Source: a gamma proteobacterium SCGC AAA168-P09
GTDB taxonomy: Bacteria > Pseudomonadota > Gammaproteobacteria > Magnimaribacterales > D2472
DNA: 55,365 bases
Reading direction: 5' to 3'
Assembly (NCBI GenBank): GCA_000385055.1
Contig: ARRL01000003.1
Span: 184,001-239,365, forward strand
Part shown: positions 27,149 through 36,605 of the stretch, one piece after another
Layout: each line of letters opens with the position of its first letter
Numbering within the stretch: the stretch's first letter is position 1
The notes under the pieces: model-generated
Told to the model about the DNA's origin: nothing
The model's input: only the letters and a program-made list of their open reading frames with translations
The model's database searches: none
Made by a program: the position numbers and the translations under genes

Positions 27149-28289
27149 TTTCTGTCATTCCAAATAAGCTAAAAATCCAAAGAAGAAACTTAGACCAAAG
27201 CCTTCCAAAAAAACCTTTAGCTTTTATGCTTTGAAGTGCTACTAGTTCAGTAGAGAAAACAATCTCATCATTGCTAACAATCTCAAGAGTACCTATTTTT
27301 TGGCCTATTTCTATTGGAGCTTGTATGTTGTTACTGTAGTTGTAGTTAACAGTTAAATCTTTAAAGCTTGTTCTTGGTAATGTTATAGAGATATCTTCCA
27401 GAACTCCCAGCCCAAGAGATTTTTCAACACCACCCCATATATTGATGTTTTTGTATTCTTGATTAGCACTTAGAACCTTTTGGGTAGCAAAGAATCGGAA
27501 ACCATACTCTAACAACCTTTGACTAGCTAGAAATCTATTATTATCAGAATCACTTCCAGCAACAACAGTAATTAATCTCATATCCCCTCTTTTTGCAGAT
27601 CCAACTAAACAATATCCCGCTGCCTCAGTATGACCAGTCTTCACCCCATCAGATGAATCGTCTCTCCAAAGAAGTTTATTTCTATTAAGCTGCTTAATAT
27701 TGTTAAAAGTAAATTGCTTTTCTTTGTACAGTGAGTAAATGTCAGGAAACCTCTTAATAAAATCTGATGTTAGAGTTGCCAAATCTTTTGCTGAGGAAAA
27801 ATGATTTTCATGAGGCAGACCAGTTGAGTTTTGAAAAATTGTGTTGTCCATTTCTAAAGAGCCGGCATATGCATTCATTAAATCAACAAATCCTCTTTCA
27901 GTGCCTCCGGCATACTCAGCTATAGCTACCGATGCATCATTTCCTGATTGAATAATTATTCCTTTTAGTAAATCAGAAACATTCACCTTCTTACCAGCCT
28001 CAATAAACATTTTTGAACCTTCCATTCGCCAGGCTTTCTCACTAATTAACACTTGATCATCAAGAGAAATTAAGTCGTTAGCAATCTGATCGGCAACAAC
28101 ATAACTTGTCATTATCTTTGTCATACTTGCAGGCTCAATTTCAGAATCGCTATTAAATTCTGCAATAACAGTATTTGTGTTTGGCTCAATTAAGATATAA
28201 CTTTTTAAATTTAGTTCAGGGGCATCTGGAACGAAACTTTGGGCATAAATAATGTTGCTTATTAATAGTGGTATTAGTAATTTTTTCAT
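27135..28289 (-). CDS. dacA: D-alanyl-D-alanine carboxypeptidase (PBP5/6 type)
   Basis: Trims the terminal D-alanine of peptidoglycan pentapeptides in the periplasm. The 384-residue protein has a signal peptide (about 1-16), the three active-site motifs SMTK (55-58), SGN (115-117) and KTG (217-219), a beta-sheet second domain, and a C-terminal amphipathic anchor (GFFGRLWSKFLLWIFSLFG). Belongs to the leftward cell-wall operon; it overlaps mltB by four bases and the aminotransferase by 14. Confidence 0.96.
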   Translation of the reverse strand: MKKLLIPLLISNIIYAQSFVPDAPELNLKSYILIEPNTNTVIAEFNSDSEIEPASMTKIMTSYVVADQIANDLISLDDQVLISEKAWRMEGSKMFIEAGKKVNVSDLLKGIIIQSGNDASVAIAEYAGGTERGFVDLMNAYAGSLEMDNTIFQNSTGLPHENHFSSAKDLATLTSDFIKRFPDIYSLYKEKQFTFNNIKQLNRNKLLWRDDSSDGVKTGHTEAAGYCLVGSAKRGDMRLITVVAGSDSDNNRFLASQRLLEYGFRFFATQKVLSANQEYKNINIWGGVEKSLGLGVLEDISITLPRTSFKDLTVNYNYSNNIQAPIEIGQKIGTLEIVSNDEIVFSTELVALQSIKAKGFFGRLWSKFLLWIFSLFGMTENGTN

Positions 28290-29173
28290 ATTTTTAATTC
28301 TTCTGATAAGTGGTAAACAGCCATGGCGTAAAAATGACTGATATTATATTTGGTAATTGCAATAAAGTTATCGTCTCCAATAAAATTAATATCTTTTCCA
28401 TCTTCATTAAAACTTAAAGGTATAAATTTTGAAAGCCCGTCTGATGGTTTAAAAACTTTTCTAACATTATTGGGGAAAGTTTCATAAACTATTTCGCCCT
28501 CTCTTTTCCATCCATGAATATATAAATAATTTGCAACACTACCAATTGCATCATCTACAGAATTAAATAAATCAGCATTACCATCTCCATCATAATCAAT
28601 AGCATAAGCTCTATAGCTTGAAGAAATAAATTGACCATAGCCCATTGCTCCAGCGTATGAACCTTTTATATTCAAGATATCTAATTCATTTTCTCTAGTT
28701 AATAAGAAAAAGTTAACAAGTTCTTTTCTAAAAAATTTAGATCTGCGAGGATAGTCAAAACCAAGAGTTAGCAGACTATCTATGACTCTATAATTTCCTT
28801 GAATCTTCCCATATCTTGTTTCAACGCCAATAATTGCTGTAATTACTTCTTTGGGTACACCGAATTCCTTTTCAGCCTTTTGAAGAGTTGTTAAATTTTC
28901 ATTAATAAACAATTTCCCATTTTTGATTCTTTTTTCTTCTATAAATAATTTTTTATATCTATCCCAAGTCCACGTGAATTCAGCAGGTTTTGAAATTGAA
29001 TCAATGATTTTCTGTTTTTTTTCTGCATTTAGTAGAACATCTTTAACAAAACTTTCATCAAAGCCATGTTCATTGACCAGCTCATTGATCAAAGTCTTGG
29101 CCTCTGGATGATATAAATAATCTGATTGAAGATATGAGACGGTGAAAATTAGTGTGAATATTAACTTCTTCAT
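28286..29173 (-). CDS. mltB: Lytic murein transglycosylase B
   Basis: Cuts the glycan strand with formation of 1,6-anhydromuramic acid. The 295-residue protein has the family 103 pattern, with catalytic Glu118 in IGVETRYGKIQGNYR and the GSYAGAMGYGQFI and DYDGDGNADLFNS segments. The N-terminus is a plain signal peptide without a lipobox cysteine, so it should be soluble in the periplasm, unlike E. coli MltB. It sits between rodA and dacA, where other species also have rlpA; rlpA is absent. Confidence 0.93.
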   Translation of the reverse strand: MKKLIFTLIFTVSYLQSDYLYHPEAKTLINELVNEHGFDESFVKDVLLNAEKKQKIIDSISKPAEFTWTWDRYKKLFIEEKRIKNGKLFINENLTTLQKAEKEFGVPKEVITAIIGVETRYGKIQGNYRVIDSLLTLGFDYPRRSKFFRKELVNFFLLTRENELDILNIKGSYAGAMGYGQFISSSYRAYAIDYDGDGNADLFNSVDDAIGSVANYLYIHGWKREGEIVYETFPNNVRKVFKPSDGLSKFIPLSFNEDGKDINFIGDDNFIAITKYNISHFYAMAVYHLSEELKI

Positions 29174-30270
29174 TTTTGCATCAATTTTTTATGGGTTGCC
29201 ATTGAGATAATAATTCCAAAAGCTATATAGAATGATAACAAAGATGAGCCGCCTTTGCTTATAAAAGGCATTGGCATTCCAACAACAGGGATAATACCAA
29301 CAACCATCCCAAGATTAATAAATAATGTTGATGCAAACACAAGACTCAATCCACCAATGGTAAGTCTACAAAATCTATCTCTTGCATTAAATGCTAGATA
29401 TAAGCATCTTAATAAAATAAAAAAGAAAATTGAAAGCAATATGCACACCCCTACAAAACCAAATTCTTCTGCGATGACTGCAAAAATAAAATCCGTCTCT
29501 GCTTCAGGTAAAAAATTTAGATGAGCTTGCGACCCCTCTTGAAAACCTTTACCACTCATTCCTCCAGAGCCAATGGCAATTTTTGACTGAGTAATATTCC
29601 AACTGCTTCCATAAGGATCGCTTGAGGGATCAAGAAAAGTTAAGATCCTTTGTCTTTGGAAAGGTTGCAAAAAGTTATTCCATAAAAATGGAAGTGAGAG
29701 AACAATCAAGCCAAAAGATATAAATATAAATTTCCAACTTAGTCCTGCTAAAAAAAGAATATAAACACCCGCCATAAAAACTACCAAGCCTGTTCCTAGG
29801 TCTGGCTGTCGATATACCAAAAAGAAAATAAAACTTATAAGAATAAGAGTAATGAAAGTATGCTTTGGACTTATTGGAAGAGGTTTATTATATAAATAAG
29901 ATGCTAAAAAAATAGGTAATGCTATTTTTACTATTTCCGATGTTTGTAACGTAAAAAACCCCAAATCAAGCCATCTTTTTGCTCCATTAATTTCTTTACC
30001 AAAAAGTATGGTAATAAAAATTAATACTATCGAAACAACTAAAAATAATCCTGATGACATTTTATAGAAATCAGGATCTAACTGACTAACAGCAAACATT
30101 AGCATCAAACCAAAGCCAACAAAAATTGATTGCTTTATTACGCTATTTAAATCTTCTTGGGATGCGCTGTATAAAAAAAATAATCCCATAATTGATACAA
30201 GAGTAATAGAAATAAATAAATATTGATCAAAATAAATAGAAAAGTTTTTAAAATTTATTTTCTTTTTCAT
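29170..30270 (-). CDS. rodA: Rod-shape SEDS peptidoglycan polymerase RodA
   Basis: Polytopic SEDS-family glycosyltransferase that works with PBP2 in cell elongation. The 366-residue protein has about ten hydrophobic helices and the family motifs KRWLDLGFFTLQTSEIVKIALP (in part), YRQPDLGTGLVVF and the C-terminal GMPMPFISKGGSSLLSFY. Both ends overlap its neighbours by four bases (mrdA upstream, mltB downstream). Confidence 0.96.
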   Translation of the reverse strand: MKKKINFKNFSIYFDQYLFISITLVSIMGLFFLYSASQEDLNSVIKQSIFVGFGLMLMFAVSQLDPDFYKMSSGLFLVVSIVLIFITILFGKEINGAKRWLDLGFFTLQTSEIVKIALPIFLASYLYNKPLPISPKHTFITLILISFIFFLVYRQPDLGTGLVVFMAGVYILFLAGLSWKFIFISFGLIVLSLPFLWNNFLQPFQRQRILTFLDPSSDPYGSSWNITQSKIAIGSGGMSGKGFQEGSQAHLNFLPEAETDFIFAVIAEEFGFVGVCILLSIFFFILLRCLYLAFNARDRFCRLTIGGLSLVFASTLFINLGMVVGIIPVVGMPMPFISKGGSSLLSFYIAFGIIISMATHKKLMQK

Positions 30271-32105
30271 TTTTTAATTAAGCTATTAAGAACTGCTATA
30301 GCAACTGGACCAGCAACTGAGCCACCACTCTCTCCATTCTCGATAATAACACTTACTGCATATTTTGGTTCAGGCATTGGACCAAAGGCAATAATTATTG
30401 CATGATCTCGGTTGCCTTCATTTTCTCTAATAATTCTATAATCTTCTTTTGTTTCCGTGCTGACAAGTTCAACTGTTCCAGACTTTGCAGCAACCGTATA
30501 AGTTTTTAAATCTTTCAATCTTTTAGCAGTCCCTTGGGGGTCATCTATCACGCCAATCATACTTGAATGCAGTTTTTCCCAATCAGAATTTTGGATTTTC
30601 TTTACTGGAAGGTTTTCTAGAATTTTTGGCACTTGATTTTCAACAAGAGTTAATTTTTTATGACTTCCTTTGTTAGCAATCACAGAAGCATAATATGCTA
30701 ATTGCAATGGTGTAACGCTCAAATAACCCTGCCCAACTCCTAAATTCACAGTATCTCCTTTAAACCATCCAAAATTAAGGTTATTCATTTTCCACTCAGG
30801 ATTTGGTAAAAGCCCAATATCAGGATTGAAGCAGTCTATGCATACATTTCTTCCAAAACCAAAATTAGATAAATGTTTAATCAGATCGTCTATATCAGAC
30901 TGATAAGCTAATGAGAAGAAAAAAGTATTTGAACTTACAATCATGGCCTTGTTTAAATTAACATTACCATGCCCTCCCTTTCTCCATCCTCTGTATACTC
31001 TTTGATCCTCAGGTAAAATAAAATATCCTGGATCATCTATTGAAAAACTCCAATCAATCAAACCCTCATCAAGTCCAAATAGTCCTATAGCTGGTTTAAT
31101 TGTTGATGCAGGAGAATATCTACCCTGAGCAGCTCTATCAAAAAAAGGTTTATTAGCATCCTTTAATAATGCATTGAATGCTTTTGAGGATATCCCATTA
31201 GATATATCATTTGAGGAAAAGCTTGGCGTGCTTAAGTAGGTAACTATAGATCCTGATTCGATTTCTATAGCAACAACAGCACCTCGTCTATTATTCATTT
31301 TTTCAAATGCTACTTTATGAGAATCTAAATCTAATGAGGTGAATAAACTATCTCCATTTATTGGTTGAATAAAATCTGTTTGTCTTAGCAACTTACCCCT
31401 TGCATCAACTTCATATATTCTTTTACCAAAAAGTCCTCGCAACATTTTGTCATATGTATTTTCAATTCCAGTTTTACCTATTAAAAAACCATTTGAATAT
31501 CTAAAAACTGTCTCATCTTGATTTAAAGATTGATCCACCAGGATTGTGCTTAGCTGATCATTGCTGACTCTTCCTACATAGCCAATTGCATGAGAAAATA
31601 ATTGAGGATACTTATTTTTTCTGCTATATCTTTCATCTATAAAAGCATTAGGAAACTTAAAACTTCTAACTTCAAATCTTGCAATTTCTACCTTTGTGAG
31701 ATCTTTTTTTAAAATTAATTCGCGATTATATCGAGACTTTTGTTTGAAGTTCTCTAAGACAAAATCTATTTCGCTTTGTTTGAGATCAATAAATAAAGAA
31801 ATTTCTTTAATAAAATTATCAATATTTGAGATTTGCCAAGGCTTGATTATAAGATCATAAGAGGGAACATTATTAACTAAAATATTTCCATTTCTGTCAT
31901 AGATTATTCCCCGAATTGGCTGAACTAAAACTTCTTTAGTTTTATTTTCTATAGCAGCAAGCTCATAGTTATTGAATTCAGAAACCTGTAAGGAATATGT
32001 TCTTTGAAGAAAAAAAATAAATATTAATGCAAAGAATAAATAAACTATTAACAATCTCTTAAAAAAACTTTTCTTTTCAACCACCCTTTCTTCTAAATTA
32101 ATCAT
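30267..32105 (-). CDS. mrdA: Penicillin-binding protein 2
   Basis: Transpeptidase of the elongasome, partner of RodA. The 612-residue protein has a short cytoplasmic tail, one transmembrane helix (about 16-36), the pedestal region (RGIIYDRNG), and the transpeptidase domain with STIK (334-337), SSN (391-393) and KSGT (541-544). Overlaps rlmH and rodA by four bases each. Confidence 0.96.
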   Translation of the reverse strand: MINLEERVVEKKSFFKRLLIVYLFFALIFIFFLQRTYSLQVSEFNNYELAAIENKTKEVLVQPIRGIIYDRNGNILVNNVPSYDLIIKPWQISNIDNFIKEISLFIDLKQSEIDFVLENFKQKSRYNRELILKKDLTKVEIARFEVRSFKFPNAFIDERYSRKNKYPQLFSHAIGYVGRVSNDQLSTILVDQSLNQDETVFRYSNGFLIGKTGIENTYDKMLRGLFGKRIYEVDARGKLLRQTDFIQPINGDSLFTSLDLDSHKVAFEKMNNRRGAVVAIEIESGSIVTYLSTPSFSSNDISNGISSKAFNALLKDANKPFFDRAAQGRYSPASTIKPAIGLFGLDEGLIDWSFSIDDPGYFILPEDQRVYRGWRKGGHGNVNLNKAMIVSSNTFFFSLAYQSDIDDLIKHLSNFGFGRNVCIDCFNPDIGLLPNPEWKMNNLNFGWFKGDTVNLGVGQGYLSVTPLQLAYYASVIANKGSHKKLTLVENQVPKILENLPVKKIQNSDWEKLHSSMIGVIDDPQGTAKRLKDLKTYTVAAKSGTVELVSTETKEDYRIIRENEGNRDHAIIIAFGPMPEPKYAVSVIIENGESGGSVAGPVAIAVLNSLIKK

Positions 32106-32566
32106 TTGTGATACGGGCTATTATTTATTATTGAAAATGCCCTATATATTTGTTCAATTAAAATTATTCTAAAAAGCCTATGAGGGAAAGTAAAATTTGA
32201 AGCTGACAAAACTTTCTGAGACTTTTTAAGAATATTATTATCTAGTCCAAAAGAGCCCCCTATTACAAAACAAATCTTTAGATTATTGCTCATTGAATTT
32301 TCAAATATTTTACTAAACTTTTCGCTGCACACCCTATCCCCGTCAGAATCCCATGAAATCAGATAACTCTCTTCAGGTATTTTTTGAATAATTTGATCCG
32401 CTTCAAGCTTAAGCACTTCCTCAATAGATCTCTTTGGGTGTTGCTGACCTTTGATGTTTATAAAATTTATATTAATTTTATTTTTGAGTTGTTTTGTATA
32501 GTAATTAATACCATCTAACTCCCATGGACTGAGCTTATTGCCAATGGAAATAATGGTTAAATTCAT
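32102..32566 (-). CDS. rlmH: 23S rRNA pseudouridine1915-N3-methyltransferase
   Basis: SPOUT methyltransferase acting on pseudouridine 1915 in helix 69, a base made by RluD, whose gene is also in this window (2156-3091). The 154-residue protein shows ICFVIGGSFGLD and the C-terminal FPHRLFRIILIEQIYRAF and YHK ending. Directly abuts rsfS and overlaps mrdA. Confidence 0.96.
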   Translation of the reverse strand: MNLTIISIGNKLSPWELDGINYYTKQLKNKININFINIKGQQHPKRSIEEVLKLEADQIIQKIPEESYLISWDSDGDRVCSEKFSKIFENSMSNNLKICFVIGGSFGLDNNILKKSQKVLSASNFTFPHRLFRIILIEQIYRAFSIINNSPYHK

Positions 32567-32911
32567 TCAATTAGAATTTTTTAGCAGCGTATTTTCGCCC
32601 CAAAGACCCTCTAAATCATAGAAATCCCTGATATCACTTTTCATAATATTGATAACAACTTCTCCACAGTCAACCAATATCCAGCCAGACTCAATCTTTC
32701 CCTCAACTCCTAAAATACTTTTACCGCTTGCCTTTATGGACTCTACTAATTTCTCTGACAATGATTTAGCGTGTCTATTGGAATTTGCAGTTGCAATAAT
32801 TATTGCATCAGCAAAAGATGAAATACCATTTATATCAAGTATTAAAACATCCTCTGCTTTATTATCTATTAGCGTTGAATTGCAGATGTCTTGAAGGTTT
32901 TTTTTTGGCAA
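32567..32911 (-). CDS. rsfS: Ribosome silencing factor
   Basis: Binds ribosomal protein L14 and blocks subunit joining in starvation. The 114-residue protein has the family core (ILDINGISSFADAIIIATANSNRHAKSL in part, then GWILVDCGEVVINIM and FYDLEGLWG). It is the first gene of the seven-gene leftward operon rsfS-rlmH-mrdA-rodA-mltB-dacA-aminotransferase. nadD, its usual upstream neighbour, is absent. Confidence 0.94.
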   Translation of the reverse strand: MPKKNLQDICNSTLIDNKAEDVLILDINGISSFADAIIIATANSNRHAKSLSEKLVESIKASGKSILGVEGKIESGWILVDCGEVVINIMKSDIRDFYDLEGLWGENTLLKNSN

Positions 32912-32993
32912 AATTATACTTTTTTAAAAAAATTAAAATTAAATTATAGTCAGAGTTATACTAAATCATTATTTATAAAAAAGGTGATTAATT

Positions 32994-33425
32994 GTGGAAA
33001 TAACCTTACTTAATTCATTGCTTGAAATGTTTGAAGCATACAGGAGTTTAATAATTTGGTTCGGTTCAATATCCTTATTTATTTTTTTATTTAGTCTTTT
33101 AACTATTAAATGGTTGGTTGCTTTAATTCCTGAGGACTATTTTATAAATAGGAAGGCCTCTAAGATGCGATCAAGTAATCCCGCTCTTTTGTATATTGTT
33201 TTAATTATTAAAAATGTGGTTGGTTATTCCCTTGTGCTCGGTGGGATTATGATGCTTGTTCTTCCTGGACAAGGAGTATTTACTATAATAATTGGTTTAA
33301 TGCTCAGCAACTACCCAGGAAAATATTCAATTGAAAGAAAAGTTATTGCCATTCCATCAATATTAAAATCAATTAATTGGTTAAGGCAGAAGTCCAATAA
33401 GCCTCCACTAAACCTATCTAGATAG
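32994..33425 (+). CDS. PGPGW-like small transmembrane protein
   Basis: A 143-residue membrane protein with two N-terminal/central hydrophobic helices (about 18-45 and 68-105). The second carries GGIMMLVLPGQGVFTIIIGL, close to the PGPGW transmembrane family. Function unknown. It uses a GTG start at 32994, supported by an AGGTGA ribosome site seven bases upstream. Divergent from rsfS across 82 bases and convergent with the LON-domain gene, overlapping it by eight bases. Confidence 0.72.
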   Translation: MEITLLNSLLEMFEAYRSLIIWFGSISLFIFLFSLLTIKWLVALIPEDYFINRKASKMRSSNPALLYIVLIIKNVVGYSLVLGGIMMLVLPGQGVFTIIIGLMLSNYPGKYSIERKVIAIPSILKSINWLRQKSNKPPLNLSR

Positions 33426-33999
33426 TTGAAATTTTTTCTATGTATTTAGACAAGATTGAAAGCCTTTGGGAGGCATCAAAGGCTTCAAGCAGATTTTGTC
33501 TTTGACTCATTGAAAGAGGAATTAAACCTGCTAAATGATATGCTATTGAGTCCGCAGAATTAAAATCAACTTTTATAGGAAGTTCATTGATTTTAGGATG
33601 CTTTACTAATTGAGATAAGATATTAATTATCTCTGGGTACTCTGCAATTAAAGCTTGATTATCTACTTCTGGATCAATTTCAGGTTTAATTTCTGCAACA
33701 TGAAGCCCGCCCTCAAGCTGATATATATTTTTAATGGAAACTTTGTTTTCTGACTTAACAGTAATTCCAAGCAACCCATTTGGAAGATTATTAAAATCTA
33801 TTATTTCAACATAAGTACCTTTCTTGGATATTCCAAAGTCAGCATTATTATTATTTTGAAGAACTATAACAAAACCATGATTTTCAGACATGCATGTCTT
33901 AATCATATTGATGTATCTTGGTTCAAAAATTTGGAGTGATTGAATGCTTCCAGGAAGAGCAACCAAGCCAAGTGGGAATATAGGTAAGTTATTTTTCAT
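33418..33999 (-). CDS. LON N-terminal substrate-binding domain protein
   Basis: A 193-residue protein corresponding to the N-terminal domain of Lon protease alone (LPIFPLGLVALPGSIQSLQIFEPRYINMI in part, later GIKVK-type strands and a helical end IAYHLAGLIPLSMSQRQNLLEA). No ATPase or protease domain follows. Such stand-alone proteins are common in gammaproteobacteria, and their role is unknown. Overlaps mpl by 11 bases and is probably co-expressed with it. Confidence 0.9.
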   Translation of the reverse strand: MKNNLPIFPLGLVALPGSIQSLQIFEPRYINMIKTCMSENHGFVIVLQNNNNADFGISKKGTYVEIIDFNNLPNGLLGITVKSENKVSIKNIYQLEGGLHVAEIKPEIDPEVDNQALIAEYPEIINILSQLVKHPKINELPIKVDFNSADSIAYHLAGLIPLSMSQRQNLLEAFDASQRLSILSKYIEKISTI

Positions 34000-35296
34000 T
34001 GAGATATTCGATAAGGGGTTTTATTAACTTTTGACTATCTTTGTTAGTCATAATAACAACAATATCATAGTCTTTTATTATGCTAATAGTTTTTTGAATG
34101 CACTCATCTAGATTATTTACAGTATGAACTTCATTGGCTTTATCAATAACTCCTTTATGATCTAACCAAATAACTTCATCAAAAAAATTAGATGACTTAA
34201 TAAGAGCATCTCCATGAGTACCATCAGACATAGTATTAGAGGCTAGCTCGATAACACCCAATATTTTTTTTGACAAAAACTCCTTTCTAATGGCTTGTGA
34301 TGATGCCTCGATTGCAGAAGGATGATGAGCAAAATCATCATATATTTTAATGCCTGAATGTATCCCTTTAAACTCAAGCCTTCTTTTTACGCCTTGAAAT
34401 TTTAATAAAGAGTCAATTGAATCTTCTATCTTCACTCCGCCTGTTTTAGCAGCAAGAATTGCACAAATATAATTCTTAAAATTATGCTCTCCAATTAAAG
34501 GTAAATTTTTTAAAGAGAACTTGTGTTCTATGGTTTCGATTTCTTCTGTCTCAAAGTTAATTTTTATCTCATCATCATTGATCTTTATTAAATTGCTCCA
34601 ATAACCCATATTAATAACATCCTGGGTATTAGAATCATTATTGAAATAGATAATGTTTCCAGAGGAAGGGATAATTTTTAATAAATGATGAAACTGTCGC
34701 TTTATGTCTTTAAGATCATCAAAAATATCAGCATGGTCAAATTCAATGTTATTGATAATCAGAGTACTTGGGGAGTAATGAATGAATTTTGATCTTTTAT
34801 CAAAGAATGCGGAATCATATTCATCAGCTTCAATAACAAATATCTCATCTGTGCCAAGTGAAGCTGATCCAGAAATATTATCTGAAATGCCCCCAACTAA
34901 AAATCCGATATCTTTTCCTTGATCTAAAAATATGTGCGTCAGCATATATGAGGTTGTTGTCTTTCCGTGAGTACCAGAAACTGCAAATACTTTTTTAGTT
35001 TTTAGTATATCTCCAAGCATTTCTGGGCCTGATTTAAATGGCAATTTAGTATCTAAAATAAACTCAACACACTCATTTCCCCTTGATAGAGCATTCCCAA
35101 TAACATATAAGTCTGCTTTGGGAAGAGTGTCTTTTGAATACCCTTTAATCATATCAACCTCCATTGCATCTAAATGATCTGACATAGGTGGATAGAATTG
35201 GGCATCAGATCCAGATATCTCATGTCCAGACTCCTTGAGTATTTGTGCAAGACCTCCCATGAAGGTTCCGCAAATACCTAAGATATGTATTCTCAT
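33989..35296 (-). CDS. mpl: UDP-N-acetylmuramate:tripeptide ligase (murein recycling)
   Basis: Reattaches the recycled tripeptide L-Ala-gamma-D-Glu-meso-DAP to UDP-MurNAc. The 435-residue Mur-ligase has the Mpl-specific start MRIHILGICGTFMGGLA (MurC would read differently), ATP motif GTHGKTTT (108-115), and FDHADIFDDL with YDDFAHHPSAI. Fits with mltB and dacA elsewhere in the window as part of wall turnover. Confidence 0.95.
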   Translation of the reverse strand: MRIHILGICGTFMGGLAQILKESGHEISGSDAQFYPPMSDHLDAMEVDMIKGYSKDTLPKADLYVIGNALSRGNECVEFILDTKLPFKSGPEMLGDILKTKKVFAVSGTHGKTTTSYMLTHIFLDQGKDIGFLVGGISDNISGSASLGTDEIFVIEADEYDSAFFDKRSKFIHYSPSTLIINNIEFDHADIFDDLKDIKRQFHHLLKIIPSSGNIIYFNNDSNTQDVINMGYWSNLIKINDDEIKINFETEEIETIEHKFSLKNLPLIGEHNFKNYICAILAAKTGGVKIEDSIDSLLKFQGVKRRLEFKGIHSGIKIYDDFAHHPSAIEASSQAIRKEFLSKKILGVIELASNTMSDGTHGDALIKSSNFFDEVIWLDHKGVIDKANEVHTVNNLDECIQKTISIIKDYDIVVIMTNKDSQKLIKPLIEYLNEK

Positions 35297-35350
35297 ATAA
35301 TCTATAATACGTTAACAAGTTTTATTGCGACATATTTAGGGAAGAAATAA

Positions 35351-36601
35351 ATGAAAAAAAATGCTCTTTATGCTCAATCAGGCGGAGTTACAGCTGTAAT
35401 AAATGCAACAGCTGGAGCATTGATTTTAGAAGCTAGAAAAAATAAGAATATTGGTAAAGTCTTTGCTGCTGAAAATGGAATATTGGGAGTATTAAGAGAA
35501 GAACTAATAGATACTTCAAAAGAATCGCTGTCTTCAATTGAGTCATTAAGCTATAGACCCGGAGGAGTATTTGGGTCCTGCAGATTCAAGCTAAAAGATC
35601 TTGAGATAAATGAAGAAGAATATGAGAGACTTATTGAAGTTTTTAAAGCTCACAATATTGGTTACTTTTTTTATAACGGAGGAAATGATTCTGCAGATAC
35701 TGCATTTAAAGTTTCTCAAATTGGAAAAAAACTTAATTATCCAATTCAATGTATAGCAATACCTAAAACCGTAGATAATGATTTGGTGCTAACTGATTGC
35801 TGTCCTGGTTTTGGTTCTGCAGCAAAATATATTGCAACCTCTACATTGGAAGCATCTTTAGATGTTCAATCCATGTCAGAAACTTCTACCAAAGTATTTA
35901 TTTTGGAAGTAATGGGTAGACATGCCGGGTGGATGGCAGCCTCATCAGCTCTTGCAAGAACAAGTAATGAAGATGCTCCACATATTATTTTATTGCCCGA
36001 AGTAACATTTAATCAAAAAGATTTTTTAGCCCTGGTAAAACATGTCGTTGCTAAGCACGGTTACTGTGTGGTTGTTGTGTCTGAAGGAGTAAAAAATAGT
36101 AAAGGTAAATTTTTGGCTGAATCAGATAGAAGAGATGCCTTTGGTCACTCTCAGCTCGGAGGCGTAGCGCCATTTATTTCTGAATTAATTAACAATAAAT
36201 TAAAAATTAAAAACCATTGGGCAGTAGCAGACTATCTTCAAAGAAGTGCTCGACATATTGCTTCAAAGGTAGACCTAGAGCAGGCTCAAGCCGTTGGATC
36301 ATTTGCAATAAAATATGCTTTGGCAGGCATGAATGGAGTAATGCCAATAATAGTTAGAAGCAAGGGACCAAAATATAAATGGAGCATAGAGGCTGCTCCA
36401 TTATCAAAAATTGCAAATTTAGAAAAGAAGTTGCCTAAGAGCTTTATCTCTAAAAATGGCATGAACGTTACACAAAAAGCAATAGACTACTTAATGCCTC
36501 TTATTCAGGGAGAATCGCATCCTCCGTATAAGAATGGAATTCCATTAACAAAAGAATTTAAACTTATCAAAGCTGAAAAAAAACTATCTAAGTGGAAATA
36601 A
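35351..36601 (+). CDS. 6-Phosphofructokinase, pyrophosphate-dependent type
   Basis: Phosphorylates fructose 6-phosphate. The 416-residue length, Asp113 in GGNDS (ATP enzymes have glycine there) and Lys139 in PKTVDND (ATP enzymes have glycine) are the classical marks of the PPi-using, reversible enzyme. Substrate-binding MGRHAGWMA is present. The ribosome site AGGGAAG lies 10 bases before the ATG. Divergent from mpl across 54 bases; convergent with the DUF2244 gene, with four bases between them. Confidence 0.9.
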   Translation: MKKNALYAQSGGVTAVINATAGALILEARKNKNIGKVFAAENGILGVLREELIDTSKESLSSIESLSYRPGGVFGSCRFKLKDLEINEEEYERLIEVFKAHNIGYFFYNGGNDSADTAFKVSQIGKKLNYPIQCIAIPKTVDNDLVLTDCCPGFGSAAKYIATSTLEASLDVQSMSETSTKVFILEVMGRHAGWMAASSALARTSNEDAPHIILLPEVTFNQKDFLALVKHVVAKHGYCVVVVSEGVKNSKGKFLAESDRRDAFGHSQLGGVAPFISELINNKLKIKNHWAVADYLQRSARHIASKVDLEQAQAVGSFAIKYALAGMNGVMPIIVRSKGPKYKWSIEAAPLSKIANLEKKLPKSFISKNGMNVTQKAIDYLMPLIQGESHPPYKNGIPLTKEFKLIKAEKKLSKWK

Positions 36602-36605
36602 TATC

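Noticed and set aside
33418..33999. Truncated lon protease pseudogene.
   Set aside because: Stand-alone LON N-terminal proteins of about 190-200 residues are an ordinary family, and the gene is intact and coupled to mpl.
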